Assembly: GCA_029582155.1 (NCBI GenBank)
Contig: CM055895.1
Span: forward strand, 14,622,787 to 14,686,786
Direction of reading: 5' to 3'
Source of the DNA: Panopea generosa
Taxonomy: Eukaryota; Mollusca; Bivalvia; Adapedonta; Hiatellidae
DNA: 64,000 nucleotides
Below, piece by piece: positions 47,101 through 61,558 of the stretch; positions within the stretch are counted from its first letter, which is position 1, and each line of letters starts with the position of its first letter. The notes below the pieces were generated by a model. It saw nothing but the letters and a program-made list of their open reading frames with translations. It ran no database searches and was not told the DNA's origin. The position numbers and the translations under genes are program-made.

Positions 47101-50100
47101 TTATAGGCAAAGTAGTGGTGCAGTTAGGAGGACACTGGCGGCTTATACCAAAGGTTGTAAGTGCAATCATAGGCTGAACCTTCTGATACCGGGTGCTGGT
47201 ACCAAAGAAACAGACTCGAGCAAATTCGCAGTCCAGTAAAATACATAAATATGATTATATTAGATATTTTTTTTAAACAGATTACTCCATACTGCTGTTC
47301 CTGACTAAGCATTTCTTTTAATGGAGACTGTAATTGAAGTCTGTTCTCTACTTTTGTTCTCTACTTTTTTTCTCAACTGATGGCCTCAACTTTTGTTCTC
47401 TACTTTTGTTCTCTACTTTCAGGTGGGTGTAGCTGTAGCACCAAGTATACAAGACCATCTAATACCCATGTTTGATGACTTCCTGTCATCATACTCCCAG
47501 GTAATATTATAACCTCTTCACACTCCACCAATTGACCTGACGCTGGCTGCCAATCAAACAAGTTGACAATCCATTCAGCAATTGGTGTTGTTGCCAGGTT
47601 GGCATTTTCCTTGGACAAGCTCAAAGTCTCTAAGTAAACAATACATTGTATTACATTGTATTTACTTGGACAAACAATGCCATCTAGCCAGTGGTTTCTT
47701 GTGTCAGGTCAATTGTGCTGTGCTGTGCTGTGCTGTGCTGTGCTGTGCTGTGCTGTGTTGTGCTGTGCTGTGCTGTGCTGTGCTGTGCTGTGCTGTGCTT
47801 ATAATCACTTTCAATAACCTTTCAGTCATATCTGTGGCAGTGTTGGTTTGGGCCGTATTTAAAGTGCTGTTGCACTGAAGTCACATATACATGTCGCAAT
47901 ATCAAACCAAGTCACATGGTACTGACACCGACCAATCCTAGAACTAGCCTCCAAATACTGCTTGTATATAAAACCATTTTAGCGCCATTTTAATGTTAAA
48001 GTTACTGGCTTCGCCACTGTACCGCTACTATAATCTATTTATTAATATTGAAATAGCAGTGTGTTCAGTTCATCTGATGTTTCACTGACTTTCTTCTTTC
48101 TATTACATGAGTGAGCTGCAACCATGCCGGAAATCATGTCTCCTTATTGAAAGGTGTCACAATATCACGTTATAATTAGTTTTCTTCCACATACAAATTA
48201 CATCATACCTTCATTTGCTTCCCGCAGTGTCAGTTACATTTGATTAGTAATATAACTAAAGATAATTGCATTTTATCATAAACATGTTGATTCGCATTTA
48301 AGTGTTTGGTTATCATGGCAACATAATCAAAAGGTTTCATGCATACATCATTCACATTATTTTGATAATTGCATTGCTGAACAAAAGAGTATTTTGATGA
48401 TATTGAGTTCCTTTTCAGTTACCATGGTAATATTTCAATATTAAACTTCAAGTGTTGTCATACTTAAATCACTCTGTGATGCACATTAATATTTCATGTG
48501 ACATTCTGTATGGAAGTTATTAATGAGTATCTGATGTGTGAATCTCAGTTAGTTCTGTCAAGGAATTATATAGAGAAGGAAAGGCAACTGATTGAGATTG
48601 TGTGAACGCTCGCGTATTCTCGCAAAATCTCGCAATATCTCCTTTTTATTATCTTAGCTTCCATTCATCTCAGGAGCACAAATCAAAATTCTTACACTGC
48701 AGAATGAAATTGTCATCAAAACAATACCATTCCAAGAAATTTGTATCTATAATTGTTGAAGTATTTGTGATTACAAAATTTGTATACTGCAGCTAAAATA
48801 ACGACAAATTATGACAAATTTTCCTTCAAACCTCAATGTCTTTAATTCAAGAGCATTTTGCATGATCAAAACATGTTTAAACATCTAAAATTTCATACAA
48901 CTTACAGTTTATGTACAAAAAATCAGTTGCCTATGAATTATGAATGGTCAATTTGCAAATTATGAATCCTTTGTGTGCTGTTTCATCAACATTTAGTCAG
49001 GAGATGCAAGTTTCCTATCCTTCTATACAAGTCCTTTGTTCTATGAAATCTCCTATTGTCATTATGTTCCATTGTTGTATTTTATTACATAAAAAGCCAA
49101 TACTACTGGATTATATTGTCTGACAAGCCAGAATATCATTTCATTTTGTTTTTCAAAAAGAATCTGTTAAACAGCCTTTAACAAAATGCACAGTTGTGAT
49201 AAAGTGTCTGATATACATAAATATATATACATTATTTGTATTAAAGGAGTTTTTTATTGTGGTGTAGAAAAAAATAGTCATGCAAATGAGGAGATTATTT
49301 GCATGTACATGTATTGTAAAATAACCAATGCATAGATACAGACAAATCTGACAAGCGGCAAAGCTATTTATTGTATTTCAGAAACATGGTTATTAAATGA
49401 ATACTAGTACAACAATTTAGATAAGGCAGCGAGGTCCCTGATTTCATACTACATCCCTGTAAGCTAGCAAGGTTTATAGTCACTTCATGTGCAATGAAAA
49501 CATTGTACTATAAATAATTATAGAATTCAGATGAGACAGGTATGTCACTGATTATGGAATAGAACATTGTACTATAAATATTTGTAGAATTCAGATAAGA
49601 CAGGTATGTCACTGATTATGGAATAATACTTTGTAATATAAATAATTATAGAATTCAGATAAGACAGATATGTCACTGATTATGGGATAAAACATTGTTA
49701 CTGTTATATAAATAGTTGCAGAATTCAGATAAGACAGAAATGAGATAAAACATTGTTATGTAAATAATTGCAGAATTCAGATAAGACAGAAATGAGATAA
49801 AACATTGTTATGTAAATAGTTGATGAATTCCGATAAGACAGATATGTCACTGATTATGGGATAAAACATTGTTATATAAATAATTGCAGAATTCAGATAA
49901 GACAGAAATGAGATAAAACATTGTTATATAAATAATTGAAGAATTCAGATAAGACAGAAATGTCACTGATTATGGGAAAAAACATTGTTAAATGAATAGT
50001 TGCAGAATTCAGATAAGACAGAAATGAGATAAAACATAGTTATGTAAATAATTGAAGAATTCAGATTCGACAGAAATGTCACTGATTATGGGAAAAAACA

Positions 50101-53100
50101 TTGTTATATAAATAGTTGCAGAATTCAGATAAGACATTAATGGGATAAAACATAGTTGCGGAATTCAGATATGTTATTGATTTTAAGATAAAACATTGTA
50201 ATATAGCTACTGCAAAAATTCAGTTTAGGCAGAAATGTCACTTAATATGCAACAGAAACCATGTATATAAATAATGCCAGAATTCAGATCAGACAGAAAG
50301 GTTGATCCATCTGGTGCAATGGAAATTCAAATGGACATTCGGGGACAGAAACATTGTAATATCTAGTATCAGAATTCAGATAAGTCATCAAGGTCACTGC
50401 TTGTGTCATTTACACATTTTATATATCTATTATATAGCTTGAATAGTAAAAATAACATGTATTGCTTGTTCAAAATGACCATTTCCTTTTTCATTATTTT
50501 GCTTTTCTTACTTAGAACTCTTACACTACACATCTGTTACAGGTTCAGGGTGATAGTGTACAAAACATCTTGGCAGTTCAGAAAGTGGAAATGCCACGAT
50601 ACCTGACCTTGCTTTCCCCCAGCCTTGACTGGCTGTTACAATGCATAGCCCACAGGGCCTCGGACAAAACGCTGACAGACATACTAAAGAAGTCACGGGA
50701 GCAGTGTAACAGGTAAGTTAAGTTCAATGTGATAGCTAAGTGACTAGAGATCTCACATTTGACCACTTGGCCATAAAGACCCTTGATTTAACCCTTTGAC
50801 TTCAGTGGTGAGAGCTAAGTGATCTTAAGATGTCGCATTTGATCACTGGGCCATAAAGACCCAATGTGTTTGGTGAAAAATCTAGGTTCTAGATGTGTTT
50901 ACCCTTTTCAGTAAAGTTTGGGGAATAACGTTACTTGAATAGGTCAATCTTGAATTTGATCTCCCGCCAGGACCAATTTACGTAATGCTCTCTGTGTTCT
51001 TGAACAAGAAACTTTATATCAGTAACCTTACTATTAATATCTGACATGAGTTTGAGGTTCGGATAAAATATTCCGTCCCGATGTGTAACTGTTTTTGGCA
51101 GGAATAAGGCTCTGAGTTCCTGCAAAAAACATTTATCCCGAGGGACAGAATTTTCAAGCTGAACCAAAAAAGCCATGTAAGATTATTTTTCTTGCTTACC
51201 AAACACATTGAATATTTATTTTAATTTAAAGTATTGTTAAATTTTACCACAATGACTTTTAGACGTCAATTTAAATATACTACATCATATGTTTTAATAT
51301 GTCACGTCATAAATTGTTCCAATATTACAGCAGGGTAGAATGAGTGTATGGAGGGGGGTGTATGGTAAAAATCCCATACCCAGTAAATATGCACAAGTCC
51401 TTGTCTGGTATGCAAGAAATGTAGTTATGGGGTGGTATTCACCGACAATTCTTAAGAATATTCTTAGACTTGAACTCGAGAATGAATTTTGAAAAACACT
51501 TTTAGAGACCATTTTTTAAGACCAAAATTTGCAAGTATGGATGGACACCTGAATTATTGTCACATAAACTCTCACAGTTATTCTATATGTCATGGTAAAC
51601 TAATGATCTATGGTTGAAATTTCGATTTTCAAGCTCAAGTCCAAGAATATTCTCAAGAATGGTTGGTGAATACAAACCCTGATTCAATCTAGATTTCCAG
51701 CATGATTTGTTAAGTACGGACATTGTAAGAATGATAAATGTAAAATTAATGAAAAGCTTTAACTAGTTCTTCAGAACTCCATTTTTAAAACAACTACCTC
51801 ATACAATACAACCTAACACATGTTAACTGGTATGTTTCAGTCCATTATTGCTGAACTCCCTCATATCTGCATTCAAACCAGACTACATAGCTGCCCGAGC
51901 CACACAGTTCATTGTAATGATAAAAGAATGTGAAGAAACTGGATTCCCCAAGGTAATAATTAAGACGATTGACAATGAGATGCAATGTCATATATCAGTC
52001 ATCACAGGAACTGTGGTTAGGGCAGGATTTGAACTCATGACCTGTGGAATGATAGTCAGACACACTACCAACTGAGCTAACGAGCCTGGCAATTATTAGT
52101 TTATACTAATTTATTTTAGCTCGATTACGATGAAAGCTCAGAGCTTATATGAACAACTCTCAAGTCCACTTCCTTGGTAGAACCAGTACTGAGTGATGTT
52201 TTATGAGAGGCTTCGGGTCAACCGGGGGATCGAACCCACAACCTCTGGCGTGAGTGGCCAACACTCTATCCATTAGACTACCAGCCCGCTTGTTCATACG
52301 TTTAAATAAATATTTATGCCAGAAAAATCAATTATCCATAGAAATTGCTATAAATTCTTGAAGCTTAAGTTGATAAGTTCACAGCAACACTTCAGCAGAA
52401 TGATAATATCTGAACATACTGTTATCCTACTTTAGATCCGAAAATATTTTTTATAAAAGACTGTGTCTGTGGCTGTTTTAAACCTACACCTTTTAGCAAC
52501 ATTTATATCCTTCCCTTTTTTTTCTTGCAGCATCTGTTGTACCGTACCCTAGGGACCTGTCTGGCATTTGCCGACCCACCGGAGGACCAGAAACTCTCTG
52601 TGTTGAATGATGTCTGGAAACCTATCATGAAACTGAAAAACCCAGCTGTAAGTCTGAAATTTGGCTTGAAGATTGACCTTTAATGATTGATAATAGATAA
52701 TTATGATTTTATATCAAATCCACTGAACTGTCTAACAAATAGAATGATGAAATTTTATTTCTTGTTATGTAAGAAATCTTACGGATAATATGCACTTTTT
52801 TTTTTGTTTGATTTTTTACATGCACTGTACATGGGCTGTGTTGTTGTGGTTCAAATGGGCTAGTATTTATAGTGGCCCTCTTAGTGGAATTTCAGTTTTA
52901 CCAAAAAAACTACAATGTATAGGAAGATGGATATTTCTCATTTTCTTTTCCATTTGCTGAATAATGTTTTATAGTTTGAAGTCTGAAGCATTTTCTAGTC
53001 ATAGCAGATTAGATTTGGTCCAATAAGGAGGATTAAAATTCCATAAAGGGATAGAAGAGGCCCCAAAAGTGTTGACATTGTGAAATTTCATAACTTCCTT

Positions 53101-56100
53101 TCAAGAACAGATGTCAAAATGTGTTCATATATGATAAAAAATATCCTTACATCTGCAAGAGATTAAAGATTCTACAGATCTTAGAGCTGGAATGTACACA
53201 GGCCATGTAAGGAAACTTTACTTTTATATAGGAACATTAGGTGGAAAACAGAATTTTTTTCATTTTCCCATTTATTTGGTTTCAATTTGAGATCTAAACC
53301 ATTTTCTGATCATAGCAAGTACCTACAAGTAGGGGATTGAAGTGACATGTATACAAGGGCCTTGAAAGAAAACTCTCTTTTTTTTGTATAAAAATGGATT
53401 GGGAAATTTAAAAATTCCTATTTATAGCATTTTCTTTTCTTAGTAAATTATTTTTTGTCCAGTAAGAGTGGGGCTGGGGGTATTTTTCAAATAGGGTCAA
53501 GAAGACTTTCTAAAAGGCTTTGTTATTGTGAAATTTCAATAAAAAATTTATGGCTACTACTATAAGCCAGTAGATTGTCCTCAGGTCCTTTATGACCTCT
53601 TGTTTATATTTTATTTTATTCTATATGACATCAGTGACATGACTAAACTGATATCTAAAGGTCAAAGATGGACATAAGTTTAAAGCTAGACCAATTAAGG
53701 TTTGTAGATGAGATACCGGTATATAATTTTAAAATGTGGATACAGTTAAAGCCTTTTTTCCTGCAGCATTCACGCTTAACAAAGAGTAAAGTCCAAAATT
53801 AATTATCAAAATATTTTACCAATTTACTATTAAACTATTATTGTCAAATATTCAAGGGTTGTTCAATAAGTATGTGGACTTTTTAATAGACATCAGCTTT
53901 TAAAATAAAAATAGAACAATTACATATCTCTTGAAAGTGTATTAAATTCTCTTTTAAGTGTAGAAAACTATAATTTGATACCCAAAACAGTTAACATTCT
54001 GTATCAAATATTCTACAATCTGCAATGCTTTCTCAGAGCATGATGCAAATAATAACAAAGTTATGCATCTGCACGTTGCACATTTAATACAAAGGAATGT
54101 CTCTGATTCTTTCTCAAGGTATTCACTGTTTATTCATATGCATTTTTTGTGAGGTGTAACCCATTCGTTAAATGTAATTTCATACCATGACGGGTCAAAT
54201 TATGAGAAAATACACTGGATTTCTACCTTAAGTTCATCCACAGATTCAAACTTTCTATTCTTATTGGATCCAAAGTCTTCACATTCTAACTTGTACCATT
54301 CAACAAACTCTCGAAAAGCGCTTACTCATTTTTCCAGTTTGTCTTTGTTTTGTAGCCTGGGGACTCCAAGCAAGTGCTTACTTTGTTCATTTCTAAAACC
54401 ATGTGTATTGTTGAAACAGAAACACCAGTCTCTGTAGCAACATTTCTAACTTCCTGTTGTAACTCTGCAATGGATACTGCTATTCAGCTCAAATTTAACG
54501 GAAACATCATAATGTTAGTTAATCGACAGATGAAATCGCGCAAAAATAAATGATCCGTAAGCTTGTTATTTTAATTTAAACAATATACCTATTTTGTTTA
54601 GATTTTTAATCATAAATTTGATGTGCTCTGGGTAGCGATACACGCATTGCTATGGAAACAAATGCTGCATTTATAAAGTCTAAAGTTATCATTTTTATTT
54701 ATTTTTTGTATCTGATATATATATTTTTTTACAAATAAAACTGCACAATATGCAACTATATACATGTTACCTATCATACATAATTAACAGCAAAAGTTCA
54801 CAAACTTATCGAACAATCCTTGTACATGTATGTAAATTAATGGTTTCACTCGTTATGATACAAATGTACATTGATGAAAACAGGGGTGATGTTGCAGATA
54901 GGATGTTACTTGACTTGATGACCTCCCAAAACTGACATCTGGTGTTGGTTATACCTTGCAAACATAACCAAGAGTGATCCACTGAAGCTCTGAGCATGCT
55001 TTGCAAAATAAATTTATTGTATAAATGAAATGAATGAGGAGAGTGTTTACCATTGTAGGATTACATTGCTTGTGCTGAGACCTGGATGGAGTTCATAGTG
55101 AAACATTTTGGGGTGAGTATATTTGTGTGTATGACACCAGACAGCCTAACTTGGGCATTATCCTGGTACACATACAGGGCTTATACATAATGTATTCATT
55201 ATAGGTCAGTTATATACAGTAAAACCTGTGTAAGTGGTCACCTGTATTAAACAGCCACTTTTCTTAAGCAGCCACATTCACTATTTCCCATTTCTATGCT
55301 TTCAGAACAAATAAACCTGTATTAAGCAACCACCTGTCTTAAAAGGCCACTTTTGCTCCTTCACATGACTGGCTGCTTAAGACAGGTTTGACTGTATATA
55401 TATATATACATGTAAAAGCAATATTTACAGTTTTAGAACATGTTTATAAAGGTATATCATAAATGACTAATATGATCATTATTTTTAACCCTTTGCTCCA
55501 ATAGCATTTTCTTGGACTCATCCAGATTGAAAGTATTAATTCACCACATATCAGCAATGGGTGAATTATGTTTATATGAACTGACAGAGTGGAAACAGTG
55601 CAGGAAGTGTTCAGATTGCTCGTCACGAGCAATCTGAACTCTTCCTGCACTGTTTTCAAAGGCCTTCTGTGATTGTTGCGGGAAAATGCAGATCTATGGA
55701 GTATAGGGTTAACAAAATCTTTAGTGAAATACCTTTACATGTATGTTCTAAAAAGTTACTGTAAATATCGCTAGCAATAGTTTGATAATGTGACTCTGAA
55801 GTTCACCCGGTGTTTTTTTACAGTTTCAGTATAATTTCTGCATCAACATTGTCTGTCTGTCTGTACTTTGGTACCTAATTCCACATTAATACAAAAACAT
55901 TCTGATTACATTACTTGATGTTAATAACAAAAAGCAGAGCAAATTCTACACCAGCTGAGTGAATAAAGGGGAATCATTTTACTCATGTTTTTAGAATCTT
56001 ATTTGGGACCAACATCTATAACTTATATAACTGAAATTAAACATGTATTAGTTCCAAAATCTTGAAGGCAACCTTCAGATTATTGAAACACCCTTTAATT

Positions 56101-59100
56101 TAGACCATTGATTATGATTCAATAACTGTAATTACAATACACATTTTCTGTAATCACAATACACCTTTTCTGTAAACACAATACACACTTTCTGTAATCA
56201 CAGTACACACTTTCTGTAATCACAATTTGCATTTTCTGTAATTACAATACACAATTTCTGTAATCACAATTCACACTTTCTGTAATCATAATACACACTT
56301 TCTGTAATCACAATACACACTTTCTGTAATCACAATACATGCTTTCTGTAATTACAATACACATTTTCTGTAATCACAATACACACATTTTGTAATCACA
56401 ATACACACTTTCTGTAATCACAATACATGCCTTCTGTAATCACACTTTCTGTAATCACAATACACACTTTCTGTAATCACAGTACATTTTTTTTTGATAA
56501 TCACAATGAAAATAATTGTGGTTAACAATCAATCTTGTTGAAGGATATGTGTTGTTAACACTCAACCTTGTTGAATGATATTTGTGATCAATACTTAATT
56601 TTGTTGAAGTATATTTGTGGTTAAAATTCAACCTTGTTGAAGGATCTCTGTGGTTGACACTTAATGTTGTTGGAGTATATTTTTGGGTAACACTCAATTT
56701 TGTTGAAGTTTATTTGTAGTTAACAATCAACCTTATTGAAATTTATTATGTTTAATACTAAATCTTTATGAAATTGATTTGTGGTTAAAAATCAACCTTG
56801 TTGATGGATATTTGTGGTTAACAGCCTACCTTGTTGAATGATATTTGTGGTTAACACTTAACCTTGCTGAAGAATATTTGTGGTTAACTCTCAACCTTGC
56901 TGAAGGATATTTGTGGTTAACATTCAGCCTCATTGAAGGATATTTGTGGTTAACACTCAACTTTATTTAAGAATATTTGGGCTAATATTTGTGGTTAACA
57001 CTCAACCTCACTGAAGAATATTTGTGGTTAACACCCAACCTTGCTGAATGTTTTTTGTTGTCAACACTCATCCTTGTTGAAGGATATCTGTGGTTAACAC
57101 CAAACCTTGCTGAATGCTATTTGTGGTTAACTCTCAGTCTTGTTGAATGATATTTGTGGTTAACACTCAACCTTGCTGAAATCTATTTGTTGTAAACACT
57201 CAGCCTTATTGAAGGATATTTGTGGTTAACATGGCAACCTTACTGATGAATATTTGTGGTTAACAACATTGCTGAAGGACATTTGTGGCTAACACCCAAC
57301 CTTGCTGAAGGATATTTTTGGTTACAGTTATACTCAATTTTGCTGAAGGATATTTGTGGTTAACACCCAACCTTGCTGAAGGATATTTGTGGTTAACTCT
57401 CAACCTTGTTGAATGATATTTGTGGTTAACACCCAACCTTGCTGAAATCTATTTGTTGTAAACACTCAGCCTTGTTGAAGATATTTGTGGTTAACATGGC
57501 AACCTTACTGATGAATAGTTGTGGTTAATAACATTGCTGAAGGACTTTGTGGCTAACACCCAACCTTGCTGAAGGATATTTTTGGTTACAGTAATACTCA
57601 GTTTTGCTGAAGGATATTTGTGGTTAACACCCAACCTTGCAGAAGGATATTTGTGGTTAACACTTTAATCTTGCAGAAGGATATTTGTGGTTAACACTTA
57701 ATCTTGCTGAAGGATACTTGTGGTTAACACTTAATCTTGCTGAAAGATAATTGTGGTTAACACCCAACCTTGCTGAAGGATATTTGTGGTTAACACCCAA
57801 CCTTGTTGAAGAACATTTGTGGTTAACAACCTTGCTGAAGTATATTTATTGGAAAACATTTATTGATGTCCAAGCCTGTGTGATTGATTGTGATGACAAA
57901 GACAGTTTTGCCATTGGGAATCTGTAACGTGTTTGAATTATGTCGAAATATCATAAACATAATTTATGAACAGATTTATTATATTAATCTCTGAAAGTAA
58001 GGGTTATTAGCCTCTGTGATTGTAATGTTCTCTGACGGATGTAAGTAATACGTTCTGTCTTTTTAACTAGAAAAGAGAAGTGAATACAATACTTGCTGAC
58101 ATCATAAAGCACATGACCCCAGATCGAGTGTTCGAGGATTTCTACCCACAACTACAGTCCGTAGTATCCAAGATACTTGTACATGTACATGACTTCTCAC
58201 TGCTGTTCGCCTTGGTAAGTATAACAAGAATAATTTGTTTATTTATGGTTCAACATCAGACATGTGCATTTTGTCAGTATGTCTTTTATGTTAAAAGAAG
58301 GTTATTGGGTTGAATCATTTTAAAATTATGAAGTTACCCACCGCTGATGTTGCTGTAATTTACAAGTAGACATAGATATCTCCAGAACTGTTTTGTATCT
58401 TAAGCATAAAATAGAAGAACTGTACAAGAGTTTTGCTCTAATTCCATTCTTATATAATTCCGATAAGGCCCTTATAATTGCTAAATTTTCATCCTTGCTT
58501 GCTTCCATTATTTTACGTATTTTATTGTCAAAAAATCTGTTATTTGCCAAAAGTGTTTTGATCTTTAAATAGTTTTCTTTGATTTCATGCCCATTACGAC
58601 ACTTCCATTTTAATATTTGAAAAATGAAAAATTTAATTGCACCCCACCCCTATTTGGAGACAAATTTAGATGAAAATCTGGGAGTTTATTTATTGTGGCC
58701 TGAAAGTTTTTTGTGATCATTATATTGATGACAAACTATATTCAACCAAGCACCAAGTCTTTCAACCTTCCAAAGAAATTAGATACTTGTTTCAAAGAAA
58801 AGCAATGCAATTTACATGAAATATATTCAATTTTTCTACATCAGTACAAAAATAAAATGAAGCCTGTTAAAAGGATGGAATGAAATTGCAAAGATAAAAC
58901 AGTCTGCACAATTTTATCACATAGATTTAACAAGCTGCTTCTCTTTTTTAAATTTTCTCTTCTTAAAGGGAATACATCGCGAGTTTTAAAATATATAAAA
59001 ATGGTTAAAACATTTTTTTCTCAATATAGCCTGCCTGTTTACACTCACTGACACCATATTGCTTAAAGGATATCTATTTAAATATGACAAAATAATATAT

Positions 59101-61485
59101 TGAAAAAGGGATTTTCTAACTTGGGCTATGTGCCTAGTTTAGATTAAGATAGAGTTTCTGCTTTAAATTGCAACATATTTTGTGACATTAAATGAGCCAC
59201 ATGATTTCATTTTGATCCATTATGCAGGTTTACACTTAGTCAAAAATATTTAATTTCTGAATGATGATGCAAAGGTCGTAAAACAGTGATGTTTATTTTT
59301 AGAATGGGGATTTCATTTCAAGTTCACCACTCCATTTTAAATATTAATTTTGTCACATTTTGATGGATTTGACCTACAAAACCGTTCAGATTTTATTAAT
59401 AAATGAAAATGAAATGCTTTTTATCCATTTTGAAAATAATTTTTTTTTAAGACATTTATAGCATTTTTTCCTGATATACTTCCTTTAAGTGAACCTGCAA
59501 CAACTTTTTCCCAAAACAGTGTAACCCTTCTAACTTGAAGAGTTTCTTTTTCTAAATTAATTGAAAAGCAAGCTGGATTGTAAGGTTTCTGTTTTTTTAA
59601 TTTCTGTATTCTTTAATGTAGTTCCTGGCAGCTTGCATATCCAATTTCCAAAATCAGATTACTCTTTTGTAATAAGTTTTAGTATTAACTTGACTTGCAG
59701 GAAGAAAGTCGAGACGCAGACAGAAATGCAGAGTTTCATTTGGCAGCTGTCAATCAATTTGAAATTGATAGTTAATAAAAGCTGATAGGGAAGTTTTAAG
59801 AAAGAAATAGCACATATGACATTCATTTGAGCATTTGTTTTTTTATCTTTTTTTACCTGATTACTTAAATATTTCAGGAGAAGTTCCTCCCTTTTATAGA
59901 TATGTTCCAGAAGGAGAGTGTCAAAGTGGAAGTATGTAAAAGTATAGCAGAGACATTTCTCAAGTAGGTATCCTAGGATCGTGCTCAAGTATGAAGTATT
60001 ACCGGGTCCTCCATGACCTAGAGGTCTTCGATGCTGTCTTAATTTGTTTGGTTGATGAGATGATCAGTTAAGCTAAGTGTAAGCACTCTTTCCTGGATCC
60101 TGGAAGGTTAACGAGTACTTGAGCACACCCATTTCAACAAGTAACTGATTACTTTCCCACTTGAATCAGAAGTGAGAGATGAATGACAATGAGAAGAAAA
60201 TGTTGTCTATCAGTGTTTTGGGAGACTGTGGCCAGACAGGGGTTTCAAACTCATGACCCCTGGATTGATAGTCAGATATGCTACCGGCCGTGCTAACCAG
60301 GCATAGTTTCATTTGACTAAAGATCACATACTTCCACCAATGACGTCATTCGTATGAACACAGCTTGGTAACAAAAACTTTATTTCACTTGCAGAGCCAG
60401 GCCCAATTAGCTCAGTGAGTTATGCGTCTGACTATCAATTCAGGGGTCGTGAGCTTCAATCCCCGCCCAACAACAGTCTCCATGATGTTTGATATACCAC
60501 ATTGTGTCTCATTATCAAACGTCTCTCACCACTGATTCAAGTGGTAAAGTAATCAGTTACTTGCAGAGATGGGTGTGCTCGAGTACTGGTTAACCTTTCG
60601 GGATCCCAGGAATTAGTGGTTAGGTTTACCAATCGTCTGTTAGCCCTTGATAGCAGAAAAATGACACTAAATACTCAATTCACTTGCAGAATGACAGTTT
60701 TTCTACTCATATTCTCTCCAGGGTCTTCCTCCAGCAATACAAATAGCCCACATGTGTAACCTGTCATGTGCTGAAATTGACAACAAACATTATTAAAACA
60801 AAGTTACTGGGTGACAAGTTCTTGATGAACTCGAAAGCAGACAGCTGTTGAAACTCTCATTATGTTACCTAGTTTTTTAACAAAAATTTAAATGCAATAT
60901 TGCATCTGCTTCCTGTTGGGAATGAGTTGATGTCATGTTATTTACACATATTTCATGATGACAAACAAAACCTGGATGTATCACTTGCACAATAAATATT
61001 GCCTCTGATTGTTAACTGAGAAGTGTTTACTGGTAATGTCTCATTTGCATGTCGAATTATTGATTTTACTGGAAGATAAACTAATTTATGACAAAAAATA
61101 GACTTGAAGTGGACAGCTAATTGATACTAATTAATTGGATGACTGGTTTTTAATTGGCATTGTGAGCAGGTGGTAGGTTTTATTGTACATACTAAATTGA
61201 TGGTAACAAGCAGCAAATTGATGTTAATAATCTGATTAATAGTTCATTTTGAGGATTTTTGTATTGAACTACTTCAGATGGCCATGGTTAAGTGGAAGAA
61301 AAAGGGACATATGGATGGATGGAATGATGGATGTATGGATGAAGGGAGGGAGGGAGGGAGGGAGGGATGGATGGATGGATGGATGGATGGATGGATGGAT
61401 GGATGGATGGATGGATGGATGGATGGATGGATGGATGGATGGATGGATGGATGGATGGATGGATGGGATTGGATGGGATGAATTC

Positions 61486-61558
<73 letters not shown>

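Noticed and set aside
47582-47878. Cysteine/alanine-rich small protein
   Set aside because: Produced by the GCTGT microsatellite read through in frame.
59693-59785. Alternative VPS35L exon after CTTGCAG
   Set aside because: The frame after it does not match the family, whereas exon 17 at 59878 joins exon 16 exactly as in other animals.
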